Shown: piece by piece, positions 9,416 to 17,616 of the stretch
Numbering within the stretch: position 1 is the first letter of the stretch
How the letters are laid out: each line of letters opens with the position of its first letter
From: JAGVJT01 sp964471225
Lineage (GTDB): Bacteria > Pseudomonadota > Gammaproteobacteria > Legionellales > Legionellaceae
Direction of reading: 5' to 3'
Assembly (NCBI GenBank): GCA_964471225.1
Contig: CAYYEZ010000026.1
Span: 1-64,000 of the forward strand
DNA: 64,000 bases
Position numbers and translations under genes: made by a program
Notes under the pieces: model-generated
What the model was told of the DNA's origin: nothing
The model's database searches: none
Seen by the model: the letters and a program-made list of their open reading frames with translations, nothing else

Positions 9416-9895
9416 TTAAATTGACAAAGTCCATACTGTAGCATTCTCAGGAGTCGTTGCTATAGCTCTAGGTAAGAAGAACCTATCGAAAGCCGATGCT
9501 CTTGTTGCGGCAACGTTCGCATCAGGTACAGCAGTTGCAACAACTGTAGGCGCACGAGTCGCTGCAGACGTAGAACCAAGCTCAGAATTAATTTGATTTG
9601 TTGAGCTGTGAGAATCAACAGCAGAAGCAATCTTTGATGAGCCAGGCGTTGCCGTTCTCGAGAACAAATTGACTACACTTGCCAACGCAAAATGAACCAG
9701 TGCCCCGAGAGCAAGTGCCGCGACAGCAGCAGCAATTGCCACAGGAATAATTGGTGGAAATAGCACAGAAATAGCGATAGCAGCAGCAACAACAGCAAGC
9801 ACATATAAACTAGCAAGCACTACATATAATCGTAATAAATAAGCTGCTAATGCATCTACAACAAACTTCGAAGCCCTCTTAATTTTTTCAAACAT
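9416..9895 (-). CDS. Small Ala-rich membrane protein of unknown function
   Basis: I do not recognise this 159-residue product. After a short basic N-terminus (FEKIKRASKF) there are two adjacent hydrophobic segments (about residues 18-45 and 48-75), very rich in Ala, Val and Ile. A Ser/Thr/Ala-rich hydrophilic tail of about 80 residues follows. This suggests a small inner-membrane hairpin protein with a soluble tail. It has a good ribosome binding site (GAGGAG), its own extended -10 promoter and its own terminator, so it is a real monocistronic gene. It is inserted between tRNA-fMet and cbpM. Confidence 0.7.
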   Translation of the reverse strand: MFEKIKRASKFVVDALAAYLLRLYVVLASLYVLAVVAAAIAISVLFPPIIPVAIAAAVAALALGALVHFALASVVNLFSRTATPGSSKIASAVDSHSSTNQINSELGSTSAATRAPTVVATAVPDANVAATRASAFDRFFLPRAIATTPENATVWTLSI

Positions 9896-9936
9896 AAAAC
9901 TTACTCCTCGTGCTATTTATTTACAAAAACGGGACA

Positions 9937-9945
9937 ATTATAGCA
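9937..9945 (-). promoter_or_regulatory. Extended -10 promoter for the 9416-9895 gene
   Basis: On the minus strand TGC immediately precedes a perfect TATAAT (complement of 9937-9942), an extended -10 element. No good -35 is visible. Transcription would start near 9930, about 35 bases before the ATG at 9895. Confidence 0.6.
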
Positions 9946-10036
9946 CAAGACTCAAATATGAACATCATGTTAATTTAAAGTACGAATCAGCATAAACACA
10001 TTGATACCTAAGAAACCGCCCTAATGCTCTCCTTCT

Positions 10037-10321
10037 TTATCGTGTTAGGCGCTGTAAAATGGCCACTTCATCACGAAGTGCCTCTACCTCGTCCAATAAT
10101 TCCAAAGCCAAAACAACTCCAGGCGCATTGATTTTCAAATCATGAAACAATCTTGCCGCAGACCGAATACGTGATAATTTTTCCGCATCAAAACGTAATT
10201 CATTGAAGGATAGTGTCTCAAACAACCCCAGCTCTACAAATTCAATAATCACATCAACAGGTAACTGACAATAAGCACTCATGTCTTCCATCGTGAACTC
10301 AAACGTCTCGCTCACTATCAT
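10037..10321 (-). CDS. cbpM: Chaperone modulator CbpM
   Basis: A small MerR-like protein that binds the J domain of CbpA and inhibits its co-chaperone activity. From the ATG at 10321 the product is 94 residues (E. coli 101). It has a helix-turn-helix-like start (FTMEDMSAYCQLPVDVIIEFVELGLF) and a C-terminal helix ending in heptad Leu/Glu residues. Earlier starts (GTG at 10345, ATG at 10357) would overlap the end of cbpA. I prefer 10321 because the N-terminus then aligns with E. coli CbpM, although its ribosome binding site is weak. Confidence 0.85.
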   Translation of the reverse strand: MIVSETFEFTMEDMSAYCQLPVDVIIEFVELGLFETLSFNELRFDAEKLSRIRSAARLFHDLKINAPGVVLALELLDEVEALRDEVAILQRLTR

Positions 10322-10341
10322 TGTTGTATTTTTCTGATCTC

Positions 10342-11244
10342 TCACGATACACCCCATTTTTCACGTGGATTAAATGGCATTTTTTCAGCCATGGTGTGAT
10401 AACACGCTTTCTCTGAATCTGACGTAGGTACCGGAATCATAATTTTTAACTGGACGAATTGATCTCCGGTATGTTTTCCTTTTAGACCTCGCCCTTTCAG
10501 TCTTAGCGTTTGTCCACCCTGCGAACCTGAAGGTATCTTTAAGTCGACCCATCCTGCGAGCGTTGGAACTTTAATTGACGTCCCTAAAGCGGCCTCCCAA
10601 GGCGTGAGAGGCAAAGTCAGATAAACATCATCACCCATCACATCAAAAAATGCGTGCTTTTCTATCTCAACAGTAATATAGAGATCTCCGGCTACGCCAC
10701 CGGCCATACCAGGCTCTCCCAAACCAGCTAAACGAATAGACTGACCTGAGCGCACGCCAGCAGGAATATTCACCTTAATTGTGCGAGGAGCCCCTTCTGC
10801 CGTAGGCAACTGGATCATTTTTGCCCCGCCCTGATAAGCCTCTTCTATACTGATAGCTAATTGAGCGTGCCTATCTACACCAGGCATAGGCCCCTGACGA
10901 AATCGCCCTTGCTGACCGAATAGGGATTCAAATAAATCCGCATCAAATCCTTCACCTTGGCGTGCGCTAAAACCAAAATCATGCGCGCGATATTGGTCTT
11001 GATGAGGTGCTCCTTGTTGTTGATACTGCTCGTACAAGCGCCCCTCATCATATGCTTTACGTTTTGCCGGATCTTTTAAAACCTCATAAGCTTCACCCAC
11101 AGACTGAAATTGATCTTTCGCGTTTGCCTCTTTATTGAGATCGGGATGATACTTTCGAGCAAGTCGTCGATAAGCTGTTTTGATTTCTTTTTCTGTCGCA
11201 TCACGAGCGACACCCATTATTTTGTAATAATCCTTTTGCGACAT
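10342..11244 (-). CDS. cbpA: Curved DNA-binding protein, DnaJ-type co-chaperone
   Basis: An Hsp40 that stimulates DnaK and in E. coli also binds curved DNA in stationary phase. It is 300 residues (E. coli 306). The J domain at residues 1-68 has the HPD motif (KYHPDLNKE). A Gly/Phe/Gln-rich linker follows (about 75-115), then two C-terminal substrate-binding domains with no zinc finger, the CbpA type. The start is the ATG at 11244, with ACGGAG upstream; a longer frame into the neighbouring PH-domain gene lacks a ribosome binding site. cbpM follows directly. Confidence 0.95.
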   Translation of the reverse strand: MSQKDYYKIMGVARDATEKEIKTAYRRLARKYHPDLNKEANAKDQFQSVGEAYEVLKDPAKRKAYDEGRLYEQYQQQGAPHQDQYRAHDFGFSARQGEGFDADLFESLFGQQGRFRQGPMPGVDRHAQLAISIEEAYQGGAKMIQLPTAEGAPRTIKVNIPAGVRSGQSIRLAGLGEPGMAGGVAGDLYITVEIEKHAFFDVMGDDVYLTLPLTPWEAALGTSIKVPTLAGWVDLKIPSGSQGGQTLRLKGRGLKGKHTGDQFVQLKIMIPVPTSDSEKACYHTMAEKMPFNPREKWGVS

Positions 11245-11255
11245 CCGAAACTCCG

Positions 11256-11681
11256 TTAATGATGCATCAATTGCTCGATATAACGTCGACAAATCAACGG
11301 TTTTGCCAAATCATTAATATATTGGCGTGAACCTCCCGTACCCACAATTACCAATGATCCGTATTGCAAGAGACTCCCCATAATTGATTGCCGAATATCA
11401 ATACTTTCAATACGGGTGAAAGGAATATCAACTGTTTGCCTTACAATTAATCCTGTACGTAAAATTAATTGTTTTTTCTTAATAGTCAATGATGAAAACT
11501 GATACGTCACCCAAACTAATATCCCCCATGCCCACGCAAATAAAGCACAAAAAACAAGAAGTGGTTGTAGCGATTTATATTCAAAAACGTAATACACTGA
11601 CAAAGCGCCCACAAGCAACAATAATGGACCTAGAAATAAAATCCAGTGCAACCTGGCAACATATACAACATCTTCCTCCAT
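11256..11681 (-). CDS. Membrane-anchored PH-domain protein (bPH2 type)
   Basis: A 141-residue protein with two N-terminal transmembrane helices (about residues 13-33 and 40-60). A bacterial PH-like domain of the YdbT/bPH2 type follows, with LTIKKKQLILRTGLIVRQ and DIPFTRIESIDIRQS. Such domains occur in inner-membrane proteins of unclear role. The stop lies 11 bases before the cbpA ATG, so the three genes PH-cbpA-cbpM probably form one operon. It is divergent from dciA. Confidence 0.8.
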   Translation of the reverse strand: MEEDVVYVARLHWILFLGPLLLLVGALSVYYVFEYKSLQPLLVFCALFAWAWGILVWVTYQFSSLTIKKKQLILRTGLIVRQTVDIPFTRIESIDIRQSIMGSLLQYGSLVIVGTGGSRQYINDLAKPLICRRYIEQLMHH

Positions 11682-11753
11682 AACACCCTCATCATCTTAA
11701 AAAGATTCTGAATATATACTAAAATAGTTTCACGTAATACACCATGGTTTACT

Positions 11754-12032
11754 ATGCAACGCATCAAATACTGTATCAACCCAACACTTACCACACTATG
11801 CAAGCAAGCTATCGAGTTAGAATCACTTACAACGATCGTCCAAGAATATTTACCAGAAAACTATCGGGCACATTGCAGCGTCAGTGGCTTTAGTAAAGGA
11901 TGTTTGACCCTACACATTAAACAACCTGGCCTTGCATCAGAATTAAGATATCTTTTACCTGATTTGCGAGATGCGTTACGCTCACAAGCAGGCTTTTATC
12001 AACTCGTTAACATTAAGATTAGCGTCATTTAA
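11754..12032 (+). CDS. dciA: DciA-like DUF721 protein (replicative helicase loader)
   Basis: DciA interacts with DnaB and supports helicase loading in bacteria lacking DnaC. The product here is only 92 residues, shorter than many DciA proteins. It retains the DUF721 pattern of an early helix, VSGFSKGCLTLHIKQPGLASELRYL and a terminal VNIKISVI strand. The assignment is supported by position: in Pseudomonas and relatives the DUF721 gene lies next to lpxC. Here a 363-residue unknown gene separates the two. Confidence 0.72.
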   Translation: MQRIKYCINPTLTTLCKQAIELESLTTIVQEYLPENYRAHCSVSGFSKGCLTLHIKQPGLASELRYLLPDLRDALRSQAGFYQLVNIKISVI

Positions 12033-12115
12033 TTAGGTATTTCCTAACTTAACCCTAATAATAAACCGTATTCCGCAACTCAAATAAAATAGACTCTGAT
12101 GTTAAAAGATAAAAT

Positions 12116-12144
12116 TTGAATTTATTGTATTTTTTTGATACAAT
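12116..12144 (+). promoter_or_regulatory. Strong sigma-70-type promoter for the 12171-13262 gene
   Basis: TTGAAT at 12116-12121 and TACAAT at 12139-12144 are separated by exactly 17 bases, most of them A/T. The predicted start is near 12151, about 20 bases before the ATG at 12171, with CAGGAGA between. Confidence 0.75.
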
Positions 12145-12170
12145 TCTTGCCTTCAATCAGGAGAAGTTTT

Positions 12171-13262
12171 ATGGCAGATAATTATCCTCAGCGTTATTTT
12201 GAAGCGCGCGCAAGATTTTCAAATAATTTGCTTGGCCTATTTGATCAACAACTGGAGGAATATAAACATGTTAGTTTGACTCCTACAGATACGATTCAAG
12301 GGAAGCTCTATTTCGTGGCATCTGTTGCTTTGTTGGGTATACCACAACTAGTGCTATGGGCCTCTAACAATTTCAATTATCAAATTCGTCATGCTTTATA
12401 TCAAAATTTGGTCGATATCTCTCAAGATGAGGATCGAATAGCACTGAGCGCCAAATCTTCTTGTATTCAAGCTTTAGAGAAAAAAACCATTGCGTTTACA
12501 GATCTTGCTCACTGTCCGATAAAACTATTACACATTTTATTACTTCCTGACTTTCAGGCTTATCTTATCAAGGATATGAAGCAAATTTCAGAAAAACGCA
12601 ACGAACTGAATGCTCAAATCAATCAATGTAAATCAGAGACTCAAAAAGTAGCACTACAAAATCAAAGAGACGCTCTTTTTTCGTTCATGGAAAAACTAAG
12701 AAGCGCTCATTATTCACAACAAATCATGGAATCTCTGATTCAGCGAGTAAGAGGAAATGAGATCGATAAGCAGTGGAAAAACCTATTGTTATCACAACTT
12801 GCGATGTTAAAAACACATCATAAGACCATGAGTCGACATACGGAACAAGAAAAACAAATCTACTCTATGATAAGTGTTTGTATCAACGACATTTCACAAG
12901 CCCAAGAACAATATATCAAGCAAATTAGTTCTGCCCGCACCGCTCAACAAAAAATGAATGCAGCTCAAAACTTATTTGACCATTGTGAAAATGCGATTGA
13001 GTCGGTTCAAAAACATCTAAATAATGAAAGTCACTACACACTTTTATCTTTATTGTCAGATATCTTAAATACTATAGTTTTAATTGCGACACTCGGTATT
13101 TCATATTTAGCTTCTGGGAAGTTTAGGTTATTTTCACCACCAAAAACAAACATGAATATTGCAAAACAAATGGTTGAAACCTCAGCGAAAGAATTACAGA
13201 CTTCTCGCTTAGAGATATTTGATTTATGTGACAGAGAAACTGAAATTTCATTATCGATGTAA
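12171..13262 (+). CDS. Coiled-coil protein of unknown function with C-terminal membrane segment
   Basis: Not recognised. From the ATG at 12171, which has CAGGAGA six bases upstream, the product is 363 residues. Most of it is predicted helical and rich in Gln, Lys and Glu (for example SEKRNELNAQINQCKSE), implying long coiled coils. A hydrophobic stretch near residues 50-70 and a stronger one near 300-325 (LNTIVLIATLGISYLASG) could be membrane-associated. It has its own good promoter and a terminator-like hairpin. It interrupts the usual lpxC-dciA adjacency, suggesting later insertion. Size, helical content and membrane segments would fit a secreted effector, but that is speculation. Confidence 0.6.
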   Translation: MADNYPQRYFEARARFSNNLLGLFDQQLEEYKHVSLTPTDTIQGKLYFVASVALLGIPQLVLWASNNFNYQIRHALYQNLVDISQDEDRIALSAKSSCIQALEKKTIAFTDLAHCPIKLLHILLLPDFQAYLIKDMKQISEKRNELNAQINQCKSETQKVALQNQRDALFSFMEKLRSAHYSQQIMESLIQRVRGNEIDKQWKNLLLSQLAMLKTHHKTMSRHTEQEKQIYSMISVCINDISQAQEQYIKQISSARTAQQKMNAAQNLFDHCENAIESVQKHLNNESHYTLLSLLSDILNTIVLIATLGISYLASGKFRLFSPPKTNMNIAKQMVETSAKELQTSRLEIFDLCDRETEISLSM

Positions 13263-13266
13263 TCTT

Positions 13267-13287
13267 AGGTGGAGTCTAACTCCACCT
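13267..13287 (+). terminator. Hairpin after the 12171-13262 gene
   Basis: AGGTGGAGT (13267-13275), loop CTA, ACTCCACCT (13279-13287) is a perfect 9-bp stem five bases after the stop codon. The following tract (TGATCTT) is only partly T-rich. Confidence 0.65.
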
Positions 13288-13391
13288 TGATCTTAATGAA
13301 GCTTGAATTCGTTAAAGAGAGCTCATTATTCGCCTCATTCAAGTTAAAATTTTCTTGATTTTTGACTCTTGCCCTCAAATGTCAACATATC

Positions 13392-14321
13392 CTAGACCAA
13401 TAATGCTTCCACTTGGCCTATTTTTTGACTGTATCCTAGAGGACGATCTGTTTGTCGACCATCAAAATGCACGACCTCCCAAGCATCTTGTTGCAGCACA
13501 AGTGTCCGCAAGAGTCGATTGTTAAGTTCATGACCGGATTTATAACCTTCAAAAGCACCAATCAAGCTAGAACCAAGTAAATACAAATCACCAATCGCAT
13601 CTAAGACTTTATGTTTAACAAACTCATCATCAAAACGTAAACCATCTTCATTGATCACACGATAATTATCTACAACGACCGCATTATCGAGACTTCCACC
13701 TTTGGCCAAATCACACTCACGTAATTTTTCATAATCAGATAAAAAACCAAATGTTCTCGCACGGCAAACTTCTCTCACATAAGACGTTTCCGAAAACTCA
13801 AAAATTGCTTTTTTAGGTTTATCATTAAACACAGGGTGATCGAAATCAATAGTGAAAGAAACTTTAAAACCTTTATGAGGCAAAAATTGGACGTACTTAT
13901 CGCCCTCTTCAACTCGGATAGGCTTCAAAATTTTAATAAAACGCTTCGGCGCATCTTGTTCGCGAATACCTGCTGACTGAATCAAAAAAACAAACGGAGC
14001 AGCACTTCCGTCCATAATGGGTATTTCTGGGGAATTGAGATCGACATACGCGTTATCTATACCAAGACCCGCCAATGCAGACAGCAAATGCTCAACTGTT
14101 GCAACACGCACACCGGCATGCTGCAATGAGGTACAAAGCATCGTGTCACTGACATATTCGTAAGAAGCAGGGATCTCAATAATAGGATCTAGATCGATTC
14201 GTCTGAATACTACACCTGTATTTATTGGTGCTGGTCGTAAAGTGAGCATCACTTTCTCACCCGAGTGCAACCCAACACCAGTCGCCTGAATCACCTTCTT
14301 AGGTGTTCGCTGTTTTATCAT
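13392..14321 (-). CDS. lpxC: UDP-3-O-acyl-N-acetylglucosamine deacetylase
   Basis: Catalyses the committed, zinc-dependent step of lipid A synthesis in the cytosol. It is 309 residues (E. coli 305). Present are TGVGLHSG at the N-terminus, the zinc ligand in TVEHLLSALAG, and the second set in KHKVLDAIGDLYLLG, with His and Asp ligands. Its presence shows the cell makes lipid A. It lies after ftsZ in the gammaproteobacterial order, separated by about 100 bases that contain a long hairpin. Confidence 0.98.
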   Translation of the reverse strand: MIKQRTPKKVIQATGVGLHSGEKVMLTLRPAPINTGVVFRRIDLDPIIEIPASYEYVSDTMLCTSLQHAGVRVATVEHLLSALAGLGIDNAYVDLNSPEIPIMDGSAAPFVFLIQSAGIREQDAPKRFIKILKPIRVEEGDKYVQFLPHKGFKVSFTIDFDHPVFNDKPKKAIFEFSETSYVREVCRARTFGFLSDYEKLRECDLAKGGSLDNAVVVDNYRVINEDGLRFDDEFVKHKVLDAIGDLYLLGSSLIGAFEGYKSGHELNNRLLRTLVLQQDAWEVVHFDGRQTDRPLGYSQKIGQVEALLV

Positions 14322-14350
14322 TCAGTACTCGCTATTCCGTCATACCATTT

Positions 14351-14396
14351 GACGTAACAAATATTTACGATCGTATCAATAAATATTTGTTACGTC
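14351..14396. repeat. 46-nt inverted repeat between ftsZ and lpxC
   Basis: A 17-bp arm at 14351-14367 pairs perfectly with 14380-14396 across a 12-base loop (GACGTAACAAATATTTA and its complement). It ends 30 bases upstream of the lpxC start codon on the minus strand. There is no U-tract, so it is more likely a processing or regulatory hairpin in the ftsZ-lpxC transcript, or a protein site, than a terminator. Confidence 0.75.
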
Positions 14397-14422
14397 TACT
14401 CTGTCCATTTCTAAATTTAACC

Positions 14423-15601
14423 TTAAGCTTCCTCATGGCGTCGTAAAAAAGCAGGGATATCGAGATAATCAACATCAGGAATAGCATCATTACTTATAGT
14501 TTTCTTTTCCGTACTCATGCTGGCTTGTTTTCGAATAACGGCCGGCTTATCAAGCTCTTGATAATTGAATGTTCCATCTTCGCGACGTGTTTCGGCAAGC
14601 CGTGCTTTTGAGGAAGCATTTTGAGAGGCAGCTATATCACGACGTCTATCACCTAAGCCTGTCACGATGACTGTCACACGCATTTCGTCCGTCATTTGTG
14701 GATCAATGACTGTACCAACAACAACCGTTGCATCATCTGAAATAAATTCTTTGACAACATCGCCCACTTCTTCAAACTCACCAATCGACATATCCAAGCC
14801 CGCAGTGATATTTACCAAAATACCGCGCGCACCCGAAAAATTCACATCCTCAAGAAGAGGAGAAGCAATCGCAGCCTCTGCTGCTTGGCGCGCTCTTTGA
14901 TCTCCTGTAGCACTGCCTGTTCCCATCATCGCCATGCCCATTTCAGACATCACGGTACGAACGTCAGCGAAGTCAACGTTGATCAATCCTGGTCGTGTAA
15001 TTAAATCTGAAATACCTTTAACAGCACCCAAAAGGACGTTATTTGCTGCTTTAAACGCGTTAAGTAAGGTAATATTTTTACCCAACACACTCAGCAATTT
15101 ATTGTTAGGAATGGTAATTAATGAATCTACGTGCTCTGCTAATCGACGTATCCCTTCATCTGCAGATAAAGCCCGCTGTCTACCTTCGAAAGAAAAAGGC
15201 TTGGTCACAATAGCAACCGTCAAAATACCCAATTCTTTTGCAATTTCAGCCACAACTGGTGCACCACCTGTTCCGGTGCCGCCACCCATACCTGCAGTAA
15301 TGAAAACCATATCAGCGCCTTGGATCACTTGCTTAATACGCTCACGATCTTCTTCAGCTGCTTCACGTCCGACTTGAGGATTCGCGCCAGCACCTAAACC
15401 TTTAGTTAACTCCTCACCCAACTGGATAAGCACTTCAGCACTAGAATTTCTCAAAGCTTGCGCATCCGTATTCGCGCAAATAAAAGTCACCCCGTCGATG
15501 TTTTCATGAACCATGTGCTCGACTGCGTTACCGCCGCCGCCGCCGACACCAATCACTTTAATGACTGCATTCTCTGGCTGATTATCGATCTTATCAAACA
15601 T
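14423..15601 (-). CDS. ftsZ: Cell division GTPase FtsZ
   Basis: The tubulin homologue that forms the cytokinetic ring. It is 392 residues. It has the tubulin signature GMGGGTGTGGAP, the N-terminal GVGGGGGNAV nucleotide loop, and a C-terminal core peptide VDYLDIPAFLRR, the FtsA/ZipA binding tail. A variable linker of about 60 residues precedes the tail. It is downstream of ftsA with a 46-base gap. Confidence 0.99.
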   Translation of the reverse strand: MFDKIDNQPENAVIKVIGVGGGGGNAVEHMVHENIDGVTFICANTDAQALRNSSAEVLIQLGEELTKGLGAGANPQVGREAAEEDRERIKQVIQGADMVFITAGMGGGTGTGGAPVVAEIAKELGILTVAIVTKPFSFEGRQRALSADEGIRRLAEHVDSLITIPNNKLLSVLGKNITLLNAFKAANNVLLGAVKGISDLITRPGLINVDFADVRTVMSEMGMAMMGTGSATGDQRARQAAEAAIASPLLEDVNFSGARGILVNITAGLDMSIGEFEEVGDVVKEFISDDATVVVGTVIDPQMTDEMRVTVIVTGLGDRRRDIAASQNASSKARLAETRREDGTFNYQELDKPAVIRKQASMSTEKKTISNDAIPDVDYLDIPAFLRRHEEA

Positions 15602-15647
15602 GACTCATCCTCTCTCGGTGAAATATTATTTTAACTTTTAAGCACTC

Positions 15648-16889
15648 TTAAAAGTTACCGTTAAACCATTGTTTCATTCGTGTAAATAAACCTGAAGCAC
15701 TTCGCGGTATCGAGGTTTGGTGATACCCCCCTTCATATTGTTGTTGAAAACCATGAAGAAGTAAGCCAACACCGGTAGCCCAGGCGGGACTTGTCATTGC
15801 ATCTGGTAACCCTGGAATTGCAGGGACAAAACCATGCCGTACAGGCATTTCAAAAATACTTTCAGCAAGTTCTAAAGCGCCATGAACACATGATGCACCC
15901 CCGGAAAGCACGATCCCTGCGGCAAGCATTTCATCGAAGCCACTACGACGAATTTCATGTCGAACTAACGTAAAGAGCTCTTCATAACGCGCTGAAATTA
16001 CATCAGCCAAGGCCTTGACTGAAATCTTACGTCCTGGCCGCTCATTCACACTCATCACGTCAATCATTTGCCCTGTACTGGCAAGCTCAGGTTGCGCACA
16101 TCCATACTGCAGCTTAATTGTTTCTGCAGCTTTTGTTGGCGTACGCAGCGCCATAGCAATATCATTTGTGACTTGATCACCTGCAATCGGAATCACTGCC
16201 GTATATTGAATTGCGCCATTTGAAAAAATAGCAATATCGGTTGTACCGCCGCCGATATCAATCAGACAAACACCCAAATCTTTCTCATCATCAGTCAATG
16301 CCGCATGACTTGAGGCGAGTTGTTCTAAAATAATATCGTTAACCTCTAAACCACAGCGACGCACACACTTTGCAATATTCTGTGCCGCACTGACAGCACC
16401 AGTTACAATATGCACACGCGCTTCTAGGCGCACACCGGCCATACCTATAGGTTCACGAATATTACCTTGATTATCAATCATAAATTCTTGTGGTAGAACA
16501 TGTAGAATTTTTTGGTCAGCAGGAACAACAACCGCTTTTGCTGCATCCAACACACGCTCGACATCAGCCTGGGACACTTCAGAATCACGAATAGCGACAA
16601 TACCGTGCGAATTCAAGCTTCGAATATGGCTACCAGCAATGCCTGTGTATACAGAGCGCACCTCACATCCGGCCATCAACTCAGCTTCTTGTACAGCACG
16701 CTGTATAGACTGAACTGTGGCTTCAATATCCACAACCACACCACGCTTTAAACCTCGAGAAGGATGAGAGCCCATGCCGATGATTTCCAGCGTTCCGGCA
16801 GGTGTGACTTCTGCAATAAAGGCGGCAATTTTGGATGTCCCAATATCTAGACCCGTTATAATATTTTTTTCCGTTTTTTTTGTCATCAT
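15648..16889 (-). CDS. ftsA: Cell division protein FtsA
   Basis: An actin-like ATPase that tethers FtsZ to the inner membrane. It is about 413 residues, with GLDIGTSKIAAFI (phosphate 1) at the N-terminus, CLIDIGGGTTDIAIF and AGIVLSGGAS. The C-terminal amphipathic helix FTRMKQWFNGNF is the membrane-targeting sequence. Start choice: ATGATG at 16889/16886 overlaps the ftsQ TGA and follows GGGAAG. An upstream ATG at 16910 would add seven residues and has a more distant GAGGA. I prefer the coupled start, since it fits family alignment. Confidence 0.96.
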   Translation of the reverse strand: MMTKKTEKNIITGLDIGTSKIAAFIAEVTPAGTLEIIGMGSHPSRGLKRGVVVDIEATVQSIQRAVQEAELMAGCEVRSVYTGIAGSHIRSLNSHGIVAIRDSEVSQADVERVLDAAKAVVVPADQKILHVLPQEFMIDNQGNIREPIGMAGVRLEARVHIVTGAVSAAQNIAKCVRRCGLEVNDIILEQLASSHAALTDDEKDLGVCLIDIGGGTTDIAIFSNGAIQYTAVIPIAGDQVTNDIAMALRTPTKAAETIKLQYGCAQPELASTGQMIDVMSVNERPGRKISVKALADVISARYEELFTLVRHEIRRSGFDEMLAAGIVLSGGASCVHGALELAESIFEMPVRHGFVPAIPGLPDAMTSPAWATGVGLLLHGFQQQYEGGYHQTSIPRSASGLFTRMKQWFNGNF

Positions 16890-17608
16890 CTTCCCGTTTG
16901 TGGTTTCCATTGCACAGCCATTCCTCGCGCATAACGTAAATCAACACTTGTTAATTGCTCAGGTTTATCCGCAAAAACTGCTGGATAAGCACGACAAAAA
17001 CGTCTCACGCGCGCTTCAAGCTCGCTTTTACCTAAGCGTAGCAATATTCCATTCTTCAAAGAAAGCTCCCATGCCTGGTTATTTCTTAATCTTAAAGCCG
17101 ACGCACTTAATCCGTATGATGATAATAGCTTACTCAATTTTTGAAAATTTTGTAAGATCTCATTTTTTTGTGCCTCAGGCCCAGATAGCCGCGGCAACCC
17201 ATCTAAAGGCATTGCCTCCTTTTCTGGTTGAAACACTTCACCCGACTCAGTCATCAAGGCTTTGTTCCATATTGCGACAGGAACTCGCTCAACCACGGTG
17301 ATTTTTACAATATCAGGCCAGATGCGCTGAACACTAGCATCAGCACACCATGCAAGCTGTTGTAAGTCATGGGCTAGCTGTTTTGCGCTAAATCCAAAAA
17401 AACCTTCGCGCAAGTAGGGCGAAAGTACTTTTTCTAATTGCTGTCTTGTAATATGGTCATAGCTTGCAGCAATTTTGACTGTATTAATGGGAAAGCGCTG
17501 TGCATCACTAATCACCAAATAAAGCAGACGACCAGACAAAAGGATCATCGACAACACAAGAAAAACCAGTGTCGCACTATAGCGAAAACGAGCAGTCCCT
17601 AAGCTCAT
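16886..17608 (-). CDS. ftsQ: Cell division protein FtsQ
   Basis: A bitopic inner-membrane divisome protein that recruits FtsB/FtsL. The 240-residue product has one transmembrane helix (about residues 11-32) followed by a periplasmic POTRA-type domain (INTVKIAASYDHITRQQLEKVL) and a beta domain with the typical VDLRYARGMAVQW near the end. It lies between ddl and ftsA in the standard order. Confidence 0.95.
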   Translation of the reverse strand: MSLGTARFRYSATLVFLVLSMILLSGRLLYLVISDAQRFPINTVKIAASYDHITRQQLEKVLSPYLREGFFGFSAKQLAHDLQQLAWCADASVQRIWPDIVKITVVERVPVAIWNKALMTESGEVFQPEKEAMPLDGLPRLSGPEAQKNEILQNFQKLSKLLSSYGLSASALRLRNNQAWELSLKNGILLRLGKSELEARVRRFCRAYPAVFADKPEQLTSVDLRYARGMAVQWKPQTGR

Positions 17609-17616
17609 CGATATCC

